Positions 1 to 9,879 of a stretch of DNA of 64,000 nucleotides are shown piece by piece; within the stretch, counting starts at the first letter, position 1, and each line of letters begins with the position of its first letter. A program made the position numbers and the translations under genes. Where the stretch lies: the NCBI GenBank assembly GCA_051294375.1, contig CM119263.1, forward strand, positions 1,554,535-1,618,534. The letters run 5' to 3'. The notes beneath the pieces were generated by a model. The model worked only from the letters and a program-made list of their open reading frames with translations, did no database searches and was not told the origin of the DNA. Source of the stretch: Paraspadella gotoi (Eukaryota > Chaetognatha).

Positions 1-64
1 TCTGTTCGTGACGCTGTTGATCTTCATTTGCTTCGGATTTTTGATGATTCCCTTCCACGACCGA
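1..64 (+). CDS. GRINA: TMBIM/Lifeguard protein, internal exon (partial)
   Basis: Partial exon running in from the left edge. Reading from base 2 it gives 21 codons ending FGFLMIPFHDR. The hydrophobic stretch LLIFICFGFLMI is typical of a late membrane helix in the BAX-inhibitor-motif (TMBIM/Lifeguard) family. The reading frame stops just past base 64, where CGA is followed by GTGAGC, a good splice donor. The exon ends in phase 0, and the next supported exon (525..725) also begins in phase 0, so they join without a shift. Family members are multi-pass proteins of Golgi, ER or lysosome membranes that damp calcium release and apoptosis; that is family knowledge. The rest of the gene lies to the left of the window. 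Confidence 0.8.
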
Positions 65-200
65 GTGAGCTAAATATTTCTTCTAATATATATATATTCA
101 TTAAACAATAATTGACCCTCTTTACCGTAAGCGTCCAATTTTAACGTAAATTCAAAATTTCGTTTATTTTTAGGTTTAATAACTAGGATAAGGCTGTCGA

Positions 201-361
201 GTAGGTTTAGGATTACCGTTAAGGATTAGGTTAGGGATTTGGTTAGAGTTTTGGTTAGGGATTAGAGTCTGGTTAGGGGTCGGGATAAGGTTAGGGCTTA
301 GGCATTAGTATTAGGTAATAGGGTAAGGGATTAAGTTAGGGTTTGGGATAGGGGTTAAGGA
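201..361 (+). repeat. Degenerate GGTTAGGG (telomere-like) repeat
   Basis: The G/T-rich strand repeats variants of GGTTAGGG and GGATTAGG. At least five units contain TTAGGG, with irregular spacing and substitutions. It lies wholly inside the Lifeguard intron, so it is interstitial rather than a chromosome end. Confidence 0.8.
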
Positions 362-461
362 ATAAATTAAACTTAGAAAAAGAAAAAGATAGATTAGTAC
401 TAGATATTAAAATTAAAATTAAATTAAAATAAAATAAAATTAAGGAATAGCAGTCTAAAAG

Positions 462-485
462 GGGCACTATCGGAAAATAGTGCCC
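462..485. other. Perfect 9-bp hairpin near splice acceptor
   Basis: GGGCACTAT at 462..470 pairs with ATAGTGCCC at 477..485 around the loop CGGAAA. It sits in the intron about 40 bases before the acceptor, where branch points usually lie. Confidence 0.7.
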
Positions 486-524
486 GATACTTAAATTTCA
501 CTATTTACCCTAATTCTACCTCAG

Positions 525-725
525 GCGACTAACATGATCTACAGCGGGGTGGGCGCCCTCATCTTCTGCTTGTATCTCATATTCGATACTCAGCTCATGA
601 TTGGCGGGAAACACAAGTACGCCATCTCGCCTGAGGAATACGTTTTCGCTGCTTTGAATTTGTACCTCGACGTTATTAACCTTTTCCTCTACATTCTCAT
701 GATGGTCGGCGGAGGAAAAAAGTGA
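525..725 (+). CDS. GRINA: TMBIM/Lifeguard protein, last coding exon
   Basis: C-terminal exon of a Lifeguard-family membrane protein. The acceptor is the pyrimidine-rich stretch ending CTACCTCAG at 524. The exon reads ATNMIYSGVGALIF and onward, 66 residues, to TGA at 723..725. It carries the family's most conserved features: a helix ending in FDTQLMIGG, then the SPEEY motif, then the helix AALNLYLDVINLFLYIL, and a short tail GGGKK. The aspartates in FDTQ and LYLD match the positions of the di-aspartate pH/calcium sensor described for bacterial TMBIM homologues (family knowledge). SPEEYVFAALNLY fits the GRINA/LFG1 (insect Nmda1) branch better than the Bax inhibitor-1 branch, but the exact paralogue cannot be fixed from the C-terminus alone. 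The ATG at 534 is internal, not the start. Confidence 0.92.
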   Translation, partial: ATNMIYSGVGALIFCLYLIFDTQLMIGGKHKYAISPEEYVFAALNLYLDVINLFLYILMMVGGGKK

Positions 726-930
726 GGAGAGACCTCACCTCGACCTCACCGCGAACTTACCTTTCAGCGAAATACTAGTTGTTCAAAAACGGTCATAACC
801 ATCTTAATTATTTTTAATTCTTTGTAATTATAAATAATATTGGTGAAACGGTCGTCACCTTTTTTTTTAACATAATGGGAAGACAACGATAAATTTTTAT
901 TTATTAAACCAGTAAGTTTTTATGAGGAGG

Positions 931-936
931 AATAAA
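931..936 (+). terminator. Candidate poly(A) signal AATAAA
   Basis: First canonical AATAAA after the Lifeguard stop codon, implying a 3' UTR of about 220 bases in AT-rich DNA. A T-rich stretch follows. No transcript end can be seen directly. Confidence 0.55.
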
Positions 937-1272
937 TATTATGTATATATTTTTTCTGCGATTTGAATATAAAATTGAATAGTGGATTTATATTGCGAGG
1001 ATGAAACTTGATTAATCTTGATTAATCTATGTAAAGAAAAAACTACATAAAATATATATAAAGAATATACGTAAAAAATAAATAAAAACTATTTCAAACT
1101 AGTTAGTAATCATTTAATTATCAGTTATTTATCAGAAAGAAATAATAAAATGGAATATTAAATGCACGAAAAAAAAATGATTGAAAGGATTTTTTGTACA
1201 ATTTCTTCAATATCTTCTTTTTCTTTTATAACTATACTCCGCTGTTGACCCATCTCCATGAAAGAACACACA

Positions 1273-1274
<2 letters not shown>

Positions 1275-1317
<43 letters not shown>
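1275..1317. repeat. (CT)n microsatellite
   Basis: Uninterrupted CT dinucleotide run. The long reading frames over it on both strands are artefacts of the repeat. Confidence 0.97.
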
Positions 1318-1319
<2 letters not shown>

Positions 1320-1571
1320 CTCTCTTCTCCCGCTCTTCCTCCACGTGCTCCGTGCAGCTGCTGCAACGATTTTATTCTCTTCCTCTTCCGCCTCCTCTTC
1401 GTATCTCATGCATCCACTCTTCCTCATCCGAGGCTTATGAATCCCTCCCGAAACGTTTTACCGCCATCTCGCGAATTTGCGGTAAACTTTGCGATTTATG
1501 TAACAGAAGAAAAGGCAAAAAGTGAAAATAAAAACCTTTGTTTAAGAAATCACATGTTATTATTACAGTAG

Positions 1572-2825
1572 AACTCCGAATGTCTTAAGTACATTTTTCA
1601 CTTTTCTAAAAAACTTAAATAAAGTTGATACATCCGCAAGCCATTAAATTGTAAATCTCCATAAAATGATAAATTAATAACACAGTTAATAATTATATAT
1701 CTCCATAACCTAGACCTCCTCCATAATTTATGTTTTGTGTAATAATATTTTACTTGAATTCAAAACATTTTAAACAAGATCCATTTAACTATTTTCTCCC
1801 TTCATATAACATTTTATTTAAAGAGATTCATTGAAATTTGAAGTATAATTAATAATTGTTAGTGTTGGCATATCCAATATCCAATAATGCACAGAACGAC
1901 TATACCGTATACCTATATGTTATAATAAAGCTATTTTGAAGACATTTCGTTTTTTGATTACAAACATTTATGATAATTATATATAATATGTTCATAATTT
2001 ATGTACTTTTTAATTCAGAGATTTCGTCGTGAATTTCTTTTCGTTTCGTTGTGTTTTGAATTAGTAGAAGATGTTTGAAATTGATTTCAACAACGATTTT
2101 TATTGCAACAAGATGTACATGTTTCGGCTTTAGAGATGTACAAGCCTCCATCAGCCTTTCAAACGTCTTTTACTAATTCAGAGATTGAAAAATATTATCT
2201 CAAAATGATCATAATCTAATTAATCATCGTTTTTTAAAAAAAAATTGAATACGTACATACTAAGGTGTAGTCAAAGTTACATACGAAAATTCTAAAAGTC
2301 AATTATGAACAACATACCATCAGTGAATATTAATTTGTAAAAAAAAATTAATTTTCTGTTTTTTAATTTTCGCAGTAGGCTATATGAAATGAAGATATAA
2401 TATATAAAAAATATAAATAAATATATAAATAAATAAATAAATAAAAAGATAGAAGGAATAAAGAAAGGCAAGAAAAAGATTGGCAGAATAAATGAAAACT
2501 AAAATATTTAAATTTGAAGAATTTTACTTATTCTTAAAATCTATTATTTAAATAGTAAAGCCTCACTTACATAAATTTTAATTTTTATTGTTATGGTAAG
2601 TTATTAATTATTTTATAAACAAGAATATAAGAAGATAATATTCAACAAATTCTTGGAAGATTCCTTAGTCCTCATCAAAGCCCTTTTTCTAATAAATATG
2701 TTTAACACGCTTAAGTAGTGAACTTAATTTATGACCCAAAAAAAAAAAACATCTTATACATTACTCCCCCTGACAGTTAAGATTGACAGCCCGTTTTTAA
2801 TGAACGGTTATTGCCTTTTGAAAAT
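1572..2825. other. AT-rich intergenic DNA, nothing recognised
   Basis: About 1.25 kb of AT-rich sequence with short AAAT runs (near 2420..2450). No reading frame with protein-like composition, no RNA gene and no repeat family shared with the rest of the window. Confidence 0.7.
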
Positions 2826-2833
2826 TACAAGGC

Positions 2834-3274
2834 GGGATTGAGACAGTCTCAGTCTGAATCCCGATTGGTCCAAAATGCGAAAGTTCATTCCGATTGGTTC
2901 GTTAAATGTGATTCTCAATTCAGACGACGAACGAGTCTTTCTAACGAAATTAAGACTTTGTTAAAGTGAAACTAAAAAAAAAAAAACTGCTTGACGAAAA
3001 CGGTCAAATACCAGAATTGCTATATTGGTTAGATCCGATGAAATACTATTTTCATTTAATAAAAATAAACATAAAAAAGAATTTAGTAGATACTGTAAAG
3101 TTTGAGTAAATTTCTCTCGGCTCTCCCCTTGATCGAGGGACACTGGATCCGAGAAGGATGATCGTTACGGCCAGACCCAGTTAACAGATCATCCATCACT
3201 GTCAAGAGTTGGCGTCCAACCAGAGGGAAACAATTATTTCAAACGGCCAATCAAATTCTCTCTCGCATTATTGG
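2834..3274. promoter_or_regulatory. CCAAT-box cluster, possible promoter or enhancer
   Basis: Five CCAAT/ATTGG pentamers lie in 411 bases: 2864, 2893, 3024, 3247 (forward CCAAT) and 3270. The first two share CGATTGGT and are 29 bases apart, a spacing seen in NF-Y-type promoters. Just upstream is an imperfect hairpin GGGATT...AATCCC (2834..2862). No coding exon was found close by on either strand, so which gene it would serve is unknown. Confidence 0.35.
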
Positions 3275-4060
3275 TGTTTGGTCGGGGACTTCGTGTTTGA
3301 GTTTGAAAAGTATCGACATTTGAAAGCAAATATATTTGTATAAATTTTTATTCTTTCATTATTTGGAGTTTTACATTCTTTCATGAAGCTTTATTTTGTA
3401 TTTTTTACAGATGTTATTCGTAGATGGAATTCTCTGTTAGGGTGCTTAATTTTTAAAATGGAATCAAAAATTTAAATATAAATCATTAAAACTTGCAAAT
3501 TAATAATCTATATAAATTTTTTTTATAACATAAAGTTTTTTTTTAATTTGAAAAAATGGTATAATATAATAAAATCAAAAATTAAAAAAAATGATATTCT
3601 GAATTTTTTTTCTGGCTAATTTGAATTCCTCGTAAAACGTTTAAATTGAAAAGAGATTTTCTTTTTAAAAACAGCCGAATGTTTAAACTTAAATACTAAT
3701 TAAAAATAATTTTTATTTAAATAATATTTTTTAGGATTTGTATTTGAATTTTATCATACTACAACTGTCACTTTATCTTATTCCCTATCTCTGACAATCA
3801 CGGGGATATTTTCAACACCAGGAAATTCTTGGCCTAGTGAAGGGGCAAGGCTCGATCTTAATTAAGAGCCCAGGCCCCTCGGAGGGCCTACACTTGCCGA
3901 GTATTTTTCGTTACTATTTTGATAAATTTAAGTTTTAAATCCATAATGGATAAATATTTATTCAATGACGCAAAAGACAACATTAATCTATAACTATAAT
4001 GTGCAGATTCCTCAAAAAAATTAGTGCAGGTGTGAATTTAACGCATGACAGAACTTATAA
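3275..4060. other. AT-rich intergenic DNA with one GC-rich hairpin
   Basis: Mostly AT-rich and featureless. The exception is a GC-rich block at about 3770..3903 with a nested inverted repeat: AGGGGC (3841) with GCCCCT (3874), and inside it GGCTC (3849) with GAGCC (3866). Confidence 0.6.
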
Positions 4061-5000
4061 TTTAATTAGAGTGCAATAACGATTCGGGCCACCAAGATAT
4101 CACAAAAGTCCAACTCCCACCCTTTCCTTCCCCCACTCCGATATCCGTGTCCCTGATCGCCTTCAGTCTTTGCCGATTAATCCTCCCGCCCCCTTTTGGT
4201 TCAGCCACCGATATTTTTCTTTCATGGTGCGACTTGAATACGTAGTCGCCCCATAAACGCGATCCATCACGAATTCTCTCTCTCTCTCTCTCTTTCTCCA
4301 TCCCGCCCTCCCATTGATGCCAACGCCGGGAAATAATCCGACCTGGAATTTAGGCCTCGACGATCGGCAATCGCGATTCCGATCTTTGGCCATGTCCGGC
4401 ACAGTGAACTTCCTTCAAAGGACAAAATATCCTATTTTTTTGGTAAAAATCAGGTTTTTTTTTAATTCGATGCAACTAACTTAGAAACATTAACATTTTA
4501 ATCTTCAAATAATAAATAATGGGATAATTTCTCTCTCTCTTTGTTTTTGTTATTATTTCTGATTTGAGCCTTCGTTCAGCCATAAGTTTCTTGAGGCTTT
4601 GCTGCTCCGCGGCGTCGCACGCGTCGGTCCTGCTGCTGCGTATCTCGTTGGCAGAGGAAGAGAAAGAGGATGAGAAGCAACAAGGAGATTTAGGAGGAGA
4701 AAGAGGAACGTTTTAGGCAGGCGGAGGAGGAAGAGGAACGAAAGGGAAGAGGTGGAGTGCTTCGATTGGAATTTCAGACGCTCTGCTGGTGAGAAAGAAT
4801 GAAAGAAAAAAAGAAAAAAAGAAAAAAAGAGAAATGGATCGTTTCAATAATTGATGCGGAAAAAAATCCGCAGAGAAAAATAATATGGGATGAAACAAAA
4901 AGAACAAGAAAACCAGAGAAGTTAAAAACATACGTGGATACTGTTATATTTGGGCTTTATATATACTTGCCAGTATTTCCGACCCTTATAAGAAAATTAA
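4061..5000. other. Intergenic DNA with CT run and purine-rich tract
   Basis: Moderately GC-rich at 4080..4410 with a short CT run (4277..4297), then a GA-rich tract at 4655..4830. Reading frames here are mostly repeat-driven. A minus-strand frame at 4163..4402 starts MAKDRNRDCRSSRP, but it runs into the CT repeat and resembles no protein I know. Confidence 0.5.
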
Positions 5001-5005
5001 CGCGT

Positions 5006-5238
5006 TATGGTGGACTAAAATCCAAACCATTCATCAAGCGGCCATTGGTCCGGAGGCAAGTCATTCGCCTCCCAACCCAAAGGTCCGGGGTTCTAGCCCG
5101 GTGGTCTTCTGGCAGTTAAGAGGGACGGGGCGCTTAACCCGCCTGTAACACGGTGTTACAGCCTGATCCGAAGCTCAGGGACTGCTTATATTGAGCGGTT
5201 CTGTCACTAACACATGACAATAATTAATGTCTTTCACT
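5006..5238 (+). repeat. SINE-like element A, copy 1 (tRNA-like head)
   Basis: Matches, with few differences, the reverse complement of 7751..7983, and in part 41287..41391. The left part looks tRNA-derived: GGAGGC...GCCTCC forms an anticodon-like stem and GGTTCTAGCCC at 5089..5099 resembles RNA polymerase III box B. The middle has GGGACGGGGCGCTTAACCCG and the end has TTCTGTCACTAACAC. The element starts with TGGTGGACTAAAATCC. A diverged form of element B's 3' tail follows directly (5240..5291). It could be either strand of a SINE or another small dispersed element. Confidence 0.75.
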
Positions 5239-5239
5239 G

Positions 5240-5291
5240 TATTTATTGAATATAGAAAATTTTATTATATTGGTTTTACCAATTTCATACG
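5240..5291 (+). repeat. Stand-alone or shared SINE 3' tail
   Basis: TATTTATTGAATATAG...TATTGGTTTTACCAATTTCAT is a diverged copy of the 3' tail of element B. It lies directly after element A copy 1. Confidence 0.65.
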
Positions 5292-5439
5292 TATTTATTT
5301 GCAAACTTAAGTAAAAATAATTGAATAGTGTTTACACTTTATAAAATGTAATCATTTTTTTAGATCTTATAATTCCCACTGAAATTATTAATATGAAAAA
5401 GAACGACTTAAAGTAACGAGAGGAGAGAGGGTCGCCATG

Positions 5440-5620
5440 CCTCTCTGTGAGTGCCGATAGCCCCCACACTTAATGTGCCCAGTGGGCTTGGGAGATTTTT
5501 CCGTCAGTTACCTTGCTTTCCGATACTTATGTTCTGGCAGTAAGGTTGTTACCGGTGGCTTTACCGGCCCGTCACTCTTTTTGCAAGGACTGTTCTGACC
5601 AGGGCTAGAACCCGTAAATA
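5440..5620 (-). repeat. GC-rich block, possible SINE fragment
   Basis: GC-rich island in AT-rich DNA. On the minus strand its start holds GGGTTCTAGCCC (about 5601..5612), the same box-B-like word as in element A. No second copy of the whole block is seen in this window. Confidence 0.35.
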
Positions 5621-5639
5621 AATAATAAAAGCTAAAAAA

Positions 5640-7030
5640 CGTTCAACAGGTATGCATTAAGTAAAAAAAATGTATGGACTTTACCTTTCTTTGTGTAAGC
5701 CTGTATTGTATGAAATACTCATCTAAAATAATTATTTTCACTCTATTATTCGCAGAAAATAAAAGGGGGCGATATGAAAAAAAAGACCAATATTTTATCA
5801 AGCAGTGTAAAATGCCATAACATTTTTTGTTGTCCAAATAATCGAAATCAGCTATTATTTTTTTTATCTAGCTAAATAATGGTTAATGCTAAAATGTCCG
5901 TCAATGCCTGCCAGTAATTACTTGTACTCTGCTTCCCAATCCCGTCACTTACGGCGCCATAATAAACTCAATGTTTATCATTTGAAACATAACATAATTT
6001 AAAGATAACCGTGATAAAAACTATTTTTGTATCTGCTCAAGCTGTGCTGAGTTCTTTCCATTTAGGAAAAAAAGCTCAAAGGTGTCTGCCATAAATATTT
6101 ATATACTTCCCCCCGTTTTATTTGGAATGATTCATTCTATCAAATTTAAGATTAATCCATTAAAAATCTATTATATTGTAAAATAGGAAAAAAAAACAAA
6201 TGAAAGGAGAATAAAGTATGAAAATATGATTATGGTGCAAAGATAAAATAATAAGTCAATGTTAGGGATGGAGTAAGTCGGTATGAAATAATGAATAGTA
6301 TATGGCAATAAAGACTATATATATCAGTAATTTATTCAGTATATATTGAGTATGTAAATATAATTTTGCTAATTGAAGAGTTAAATTTGACTTATAAGCG
6401 GAAATATTCAGAAATTAATAGTTAGAATTTAATTAAAAAATTAATTCTAATTCTGATTAAAAATTAACAAATCCCCTTTTGATGAACAAATTAAGCGGAA
6501 GATTTGACAAGAATTGATTTCTTGGTTAATGATTCTTATTTCCTCTCGTTTATTCTCCTTCAAATGATCATCCAGACTTTAAGACAAAGACCACACTGAC
6601 TTCTCGCTCATTCGCGACAAAATATGACCAAGTTTCATGCAGACTTCAATTAATAACAGATTTCTCTCTCCTCCTTCCTGTCCGCTCGACTCTCGTCTCT
6701 CTTCTCTTCTCTCGTCTCTCAAAACAAAAAAACCAAAACCCGGCCATTCAATTTTTAATAGTCGCAAAAATATAGATTTTGTGAAAATAAAAAAAAAAGA
6801 TAATGTTTTCGACAGCCTAATAAAAAGTTTGATATTTAAAGAAAATTTGAAATATAATTTTTAAATTACTGAAAAAAGAAATATAGTAACTAAACCAGTC
6901 GAGGACTCTCCTTTCCAAAAGATAAAATGGAACAGTCTTGTCCTAAAAATTAAAAAAAATGAAGGGAGTCTGAGGATCCGAATCTAGATTGTCATTTCGT
7001 GACATGGAACCGAGAGACCAGCGTCGAGAA
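5640..7030. other. AT-rich intergenic DNA, nothing recognised
   Basis: About 1.4 kb of AT-rich sequence. A short TC-rich stretch lies at 6660..6722. No convincing coding or RNA feature. Confidence 0.65.
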
Positions 7031-7104
7031 ATATTCTCCTCCGTCGGCAACGTCGCATTAATGTATTCTTTTCATGTCCCTTTTGCTTTTGACTTCGACG
7101 TTCG

Positions 7105-7230
7105 ATGGAGGGATTAACCTCAGCGGCGGCGTCAACCGCGGCCGGACGCGGCGGAGCCGGGGCATCGTCGTCGCTGCCCTGCGGAGGCCTGGCGCGGCGA
7201 AAGCGTGCGCCGCGGCGGAAGGGAAGATGA
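7105..7230 (+). CDS. Unrecognised Ala/Gly/Arg-rich candidate exon
   Basis: A 41-codon frame from ATG (7105) to TGA (7228). The ATG has G at +4 (TCGATGG). The product begins MEGLTSAAASTAAGRGGAGA and ends RRKRAPRRKGR, with a basic C-terminus. It lies in a CpG-rich island (about 7020..7260) that stands out from the AT-rich surroundings. Short Ala/Gly stretches followed by basic residues are common upstream of DNA-binding domains in transcription factors, but no domain is visible and no good splice donor is in frame, so that is only a guess. A competing frame on the same strand (7074..7283) and one on the minus strand (7132..7353) are also open, as expected in GC-rich DNA. Confidence 0.25.
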   Translation: MEGLTSAAASTAAGRGGAGASSSLPCGGLARRKRAPRRKGR

Positions 7231-7427
7231 AATTACTCGTTTGGGCTTCGTCTTTGTCGATAACGAGGAAAAGCGTACTGTGAAAAGGTGTAATATTTTC
7301 GTTAAGGAAAGTTTAAAAGGATTTATTATTGATATGGTATATTCGAATACCATTTCTACTTAAAATACATCAGAGGTTTGTTTAAAAATTCATTGAAGAG
7401 TCTTATTTATTTCAGATTTCTTTTATA

Positions 7428-7482
7428 GCTTATTTATTAGATGACTGGATCATTTTTATATTGATTTTACCAATTTTATTAA
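7428..7482 (+). repeat. SINE-like B, 3' tail only
   Basis: GCTTATTTATTAGATGACTGG...TATTGATTTTACCAATTTTAT matches only the tail of element B, with no body in front. Confidence 0.6.
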
Positions 7483-7512
7483 ATTCAGCTCCTTGTAATT
7501 TGATGCTTTGCG

Positions 7513-8039
7513 GAGTACAATATAGTATTCCCCGATCTAATACATAAAGCAGTGGTCTTTTCATACAATTGAAACAATCTTTGAAATATTATACCACTTC
7601 ATTGATAGGGAAGCCAGGTACTCTGGGAGTGAATAAACGACACTGTGAGAGTCTTGATTGAAAGCTTGCAGGGACCTGCTATGTCATTATCTTGTAAGAG
7701 TGATGGAGGTCTTAAACCAGCAAAGCTTGTCCACAGTCAGGGGCAAGATAGTGAAGAGACAGTGATTATTGTTGTGTTAGTGACAGAACCGTTCAATATA
7801 AGCAGTCCCTGAGCTTCGGATCAGGCTGTAACATCGTGTTAAAGGCGGGTTAAGCGCCCCGTCCCTCTTAACTGCTAGGTGGCCACCGGGCTAGAACCCC
7901 GGACCTTTGGGTTGGGAGGCGAAGGACTTGCCTCCGGCTCCAATGGCCACTGATGAACGGTTGGTGGATTTTAGTCCACCATAATAGCTTATTTATTAAA
8001 TGAATGGATGGTTTTTAGATTGGTTGTACCAATTTCATT
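7513..8039 (+). repeat. SINE-like element B, interrupted by element A
   Basis: Element B starts GAGTACAATATAGTATTCCC and ends TTGTACCAATTTCAT, as in the uninterrupted copy at 21719..22010. Here its body runs to GGCAAGATAG (7750), is broken by element A in reverse orientation (7751..7983), and resumes at AGCTTATTTATTAAATGAATGG. The word ATAG is present on both sides of the insert and may be a short target-site duplication. Confidence 0.8.
7751..7983 (-). repeat. SINE-like element A, copy 2, nested in B
   Basis: Reverse complement is highly similar to 5006..5238, including the anticodon-like stem GGAGGCAAG...CGCCTCC, the box-B-like GGTTCTAGCCC and the TTCTGTCACTAACAC end. Its outer end forms a perfect 7-bp hairpin TGGTGGA-TTTTAG-TCCACCA. 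Confidence 0.8.
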
Positions 8040-8950
8040 ACAATTTCATTTCATAGATTTTCGTTCACCACAATTTAACACTTTTATTATAATTTCATTT
8101 AAATTAATTCGAGAGAAGGCATTTTTTACACATTGATGAACTGCGAAAATTAACAGAACATAAGATATGGCGATGAGAAAATCAAATATTCAGATTAAAT
8201 TTTTGAAATTCTTGTTAAATATCTGAAATGTTCGAAATCTCCTTTGTAAAGTGAAGATTTGAGAGTTTGTTATTTTATTTAATATTTCCAAACCATAAAG
8301 TTTTAGTTTACAAAAACAATTTGGTTATATATTGATATTCCACAACGATTTTAAAAAAATAATTTGGATTTTTTTTATTTTGAAATTTCGTGATACGCCA
8401 CAGAAACTGTAAATAAGACGTTCAAGTTTCTTTTAAAGATTAAACGTTTACTTTAAAAATATTAATAAAAAATAATTGGGTTCTCAGTATTTTCAGTTCC
8501 TAATAAAAATAATTATTTCTTATTCTAAATATACCTAAATAAAAAACACCAAAGCCAGGAGGCAAAACAGCTTGCGTTTAAATGGTGGGTGATTTTGGTA
8601 TTCATTACACTAGTTTGATACGTTTTCGAGCTTTCATTTAAACTGTAAACTGTAAAGTCAATTTCTATTTGTTTTCGTACTTTTCTTGATTTCTTTCTTT
8701 TTTAAATCACTTTCTTACGATTTTAATTTTTCTCCCAAGATATTTTTATTTTCCTTTGTCAAGTTTTCTTTCCTTTCCGACATTACATATTTCTTAAACG
8801 TTTATTAAAATTGGTGTAACCATTCATTGCCCTTTGCGTTATGATTTCTATTTGCTATTTGACAAGATATATGATCTTTTGGGGGTTATTTCTTCCTATT
8901 ATTCTCTTTTGTATCTTTCTTCATTTAATTATTTTTTTTTTATCATTTTT
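8040..8950. other. AT-rich intergenic DNA, nothing recognised
   Basis: About 0.9 kb with no supported gene. T-rich towards its right end, grading into the TTTC microsatellite. Confidence 0.65.
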
Positions 8951-8954
8951 TGTT

Positions 8955-8956
8955 TT

Positions 8957-9027
<71 letters not shown>

Positions 9028-9028
9028 C

Positions 9029-9060
<32 letters not shown>

Positions 9061-9061
9061 T
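8955..9061. repeat. (TTTC)n microsatellite
   Basis: About 26 TTTC units with one interruption near 9026. Confidence 0.97.
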
Positions 9062-9293
9062 CCTTCTGGTATTTTTCGTTTGATTTATTCTTTATTTGCC
9101 TTCTATATATTTTTCTGTTTTTCTTTTTCTGAAATAATATTTCTCTCTTTTTCTCTCTCTGTCTTTCTATCTCACTTTCACTTTTTCTCTCTCTTCCTGC
9201 TTTTCACGGACGAGTCACGTGGAAGTGAAACGAGAATCTCGCGTCGAGAAAAAGTGCAAATCAGCGCAGAATCTGCAACTTGGGAAGGCTGCT

Positions 9294-9350
<57 letters not shown>
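9294..9350. repeat. (GTC)n microsatellite
   Basis: 19 uninterrupted GTC (ACG on the other strand) units. Diverged GTC units continue to about 9455. Confidence 0.97.
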
Positions 9351-9351
<1 letters not shown>

Positions 9352-9475
9352 ATCCTTGTTTTCTTTCCTCGTTGTCGTTCGAAATGTCGTCGTCGTTTTA
9401 ATCATCATCCTCAGCATCATTCTCGTCGTCGTCGTCGTTCGTGTCGTCGTCGTCATTGCTGCTGCCTGCTTCCTT

Positions 9476-9476
<1 letters not shown>

Positions 9477-9571
<95 letters not shown>

Positions 9572-9792
9572 CTCTCAGTCAGATCGCTTCATTCTCTCAT
9601 TCCTTCTCCTTCCTTCGCCGCGAGAAACGTCTGAAAATTTTCTCTTCGTCGCGAGAGAGAGAGCTTCGACTCAGAGCGAGAGCGAGTGTTCGTCTCTAGA
9701 ACCTCAAGCTCTTTTTTTTTCCCTTTGGCTTCAACTGAGAAAAAGGAAAAAAAACGAAACCTTTTTTGTGTCGCCGCTTGGAAAGCGTCTCT

Positions 9793-9879
<87 letters not shown>
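9477..9879. repeat. (CT)n microsatellite cluster
   Basis: A 100-base CT run (9477..9576) with one TT interruption, and a second interrupted run (9788..9879). The stretch between (9577..9787) is unique-looking and contains CGCGAGAGAGAGAGC. Confidence 0.95.

Larger units (their letters stand above)
65..524 (+). other. Intron of the Lifeguard gene
   Basis: A 460-base phase-0 intron with donor GTGAGC and acceptor CTCAG. It holds a GT-rich telomere-like degenerate repeat (201..361), an AT-rich stretch, and a perfect 9-bp hairpin 39 bases before the acceptor. Confidence 0.85.

Noticed and set aside
1158-1571. Reading frames over the CT run near the Lifeguard gene
   Set aside because: All are made by the CT/GA dinucleotide and differ from proteins outside it.
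8834-9634. 266-codon frame rich in Phe/Leu/Ser and Arg
   Set aside because: It passes through TTTC, GTC and CT microsatellites, which stay open in every frame. There is no conserved-looking segment.
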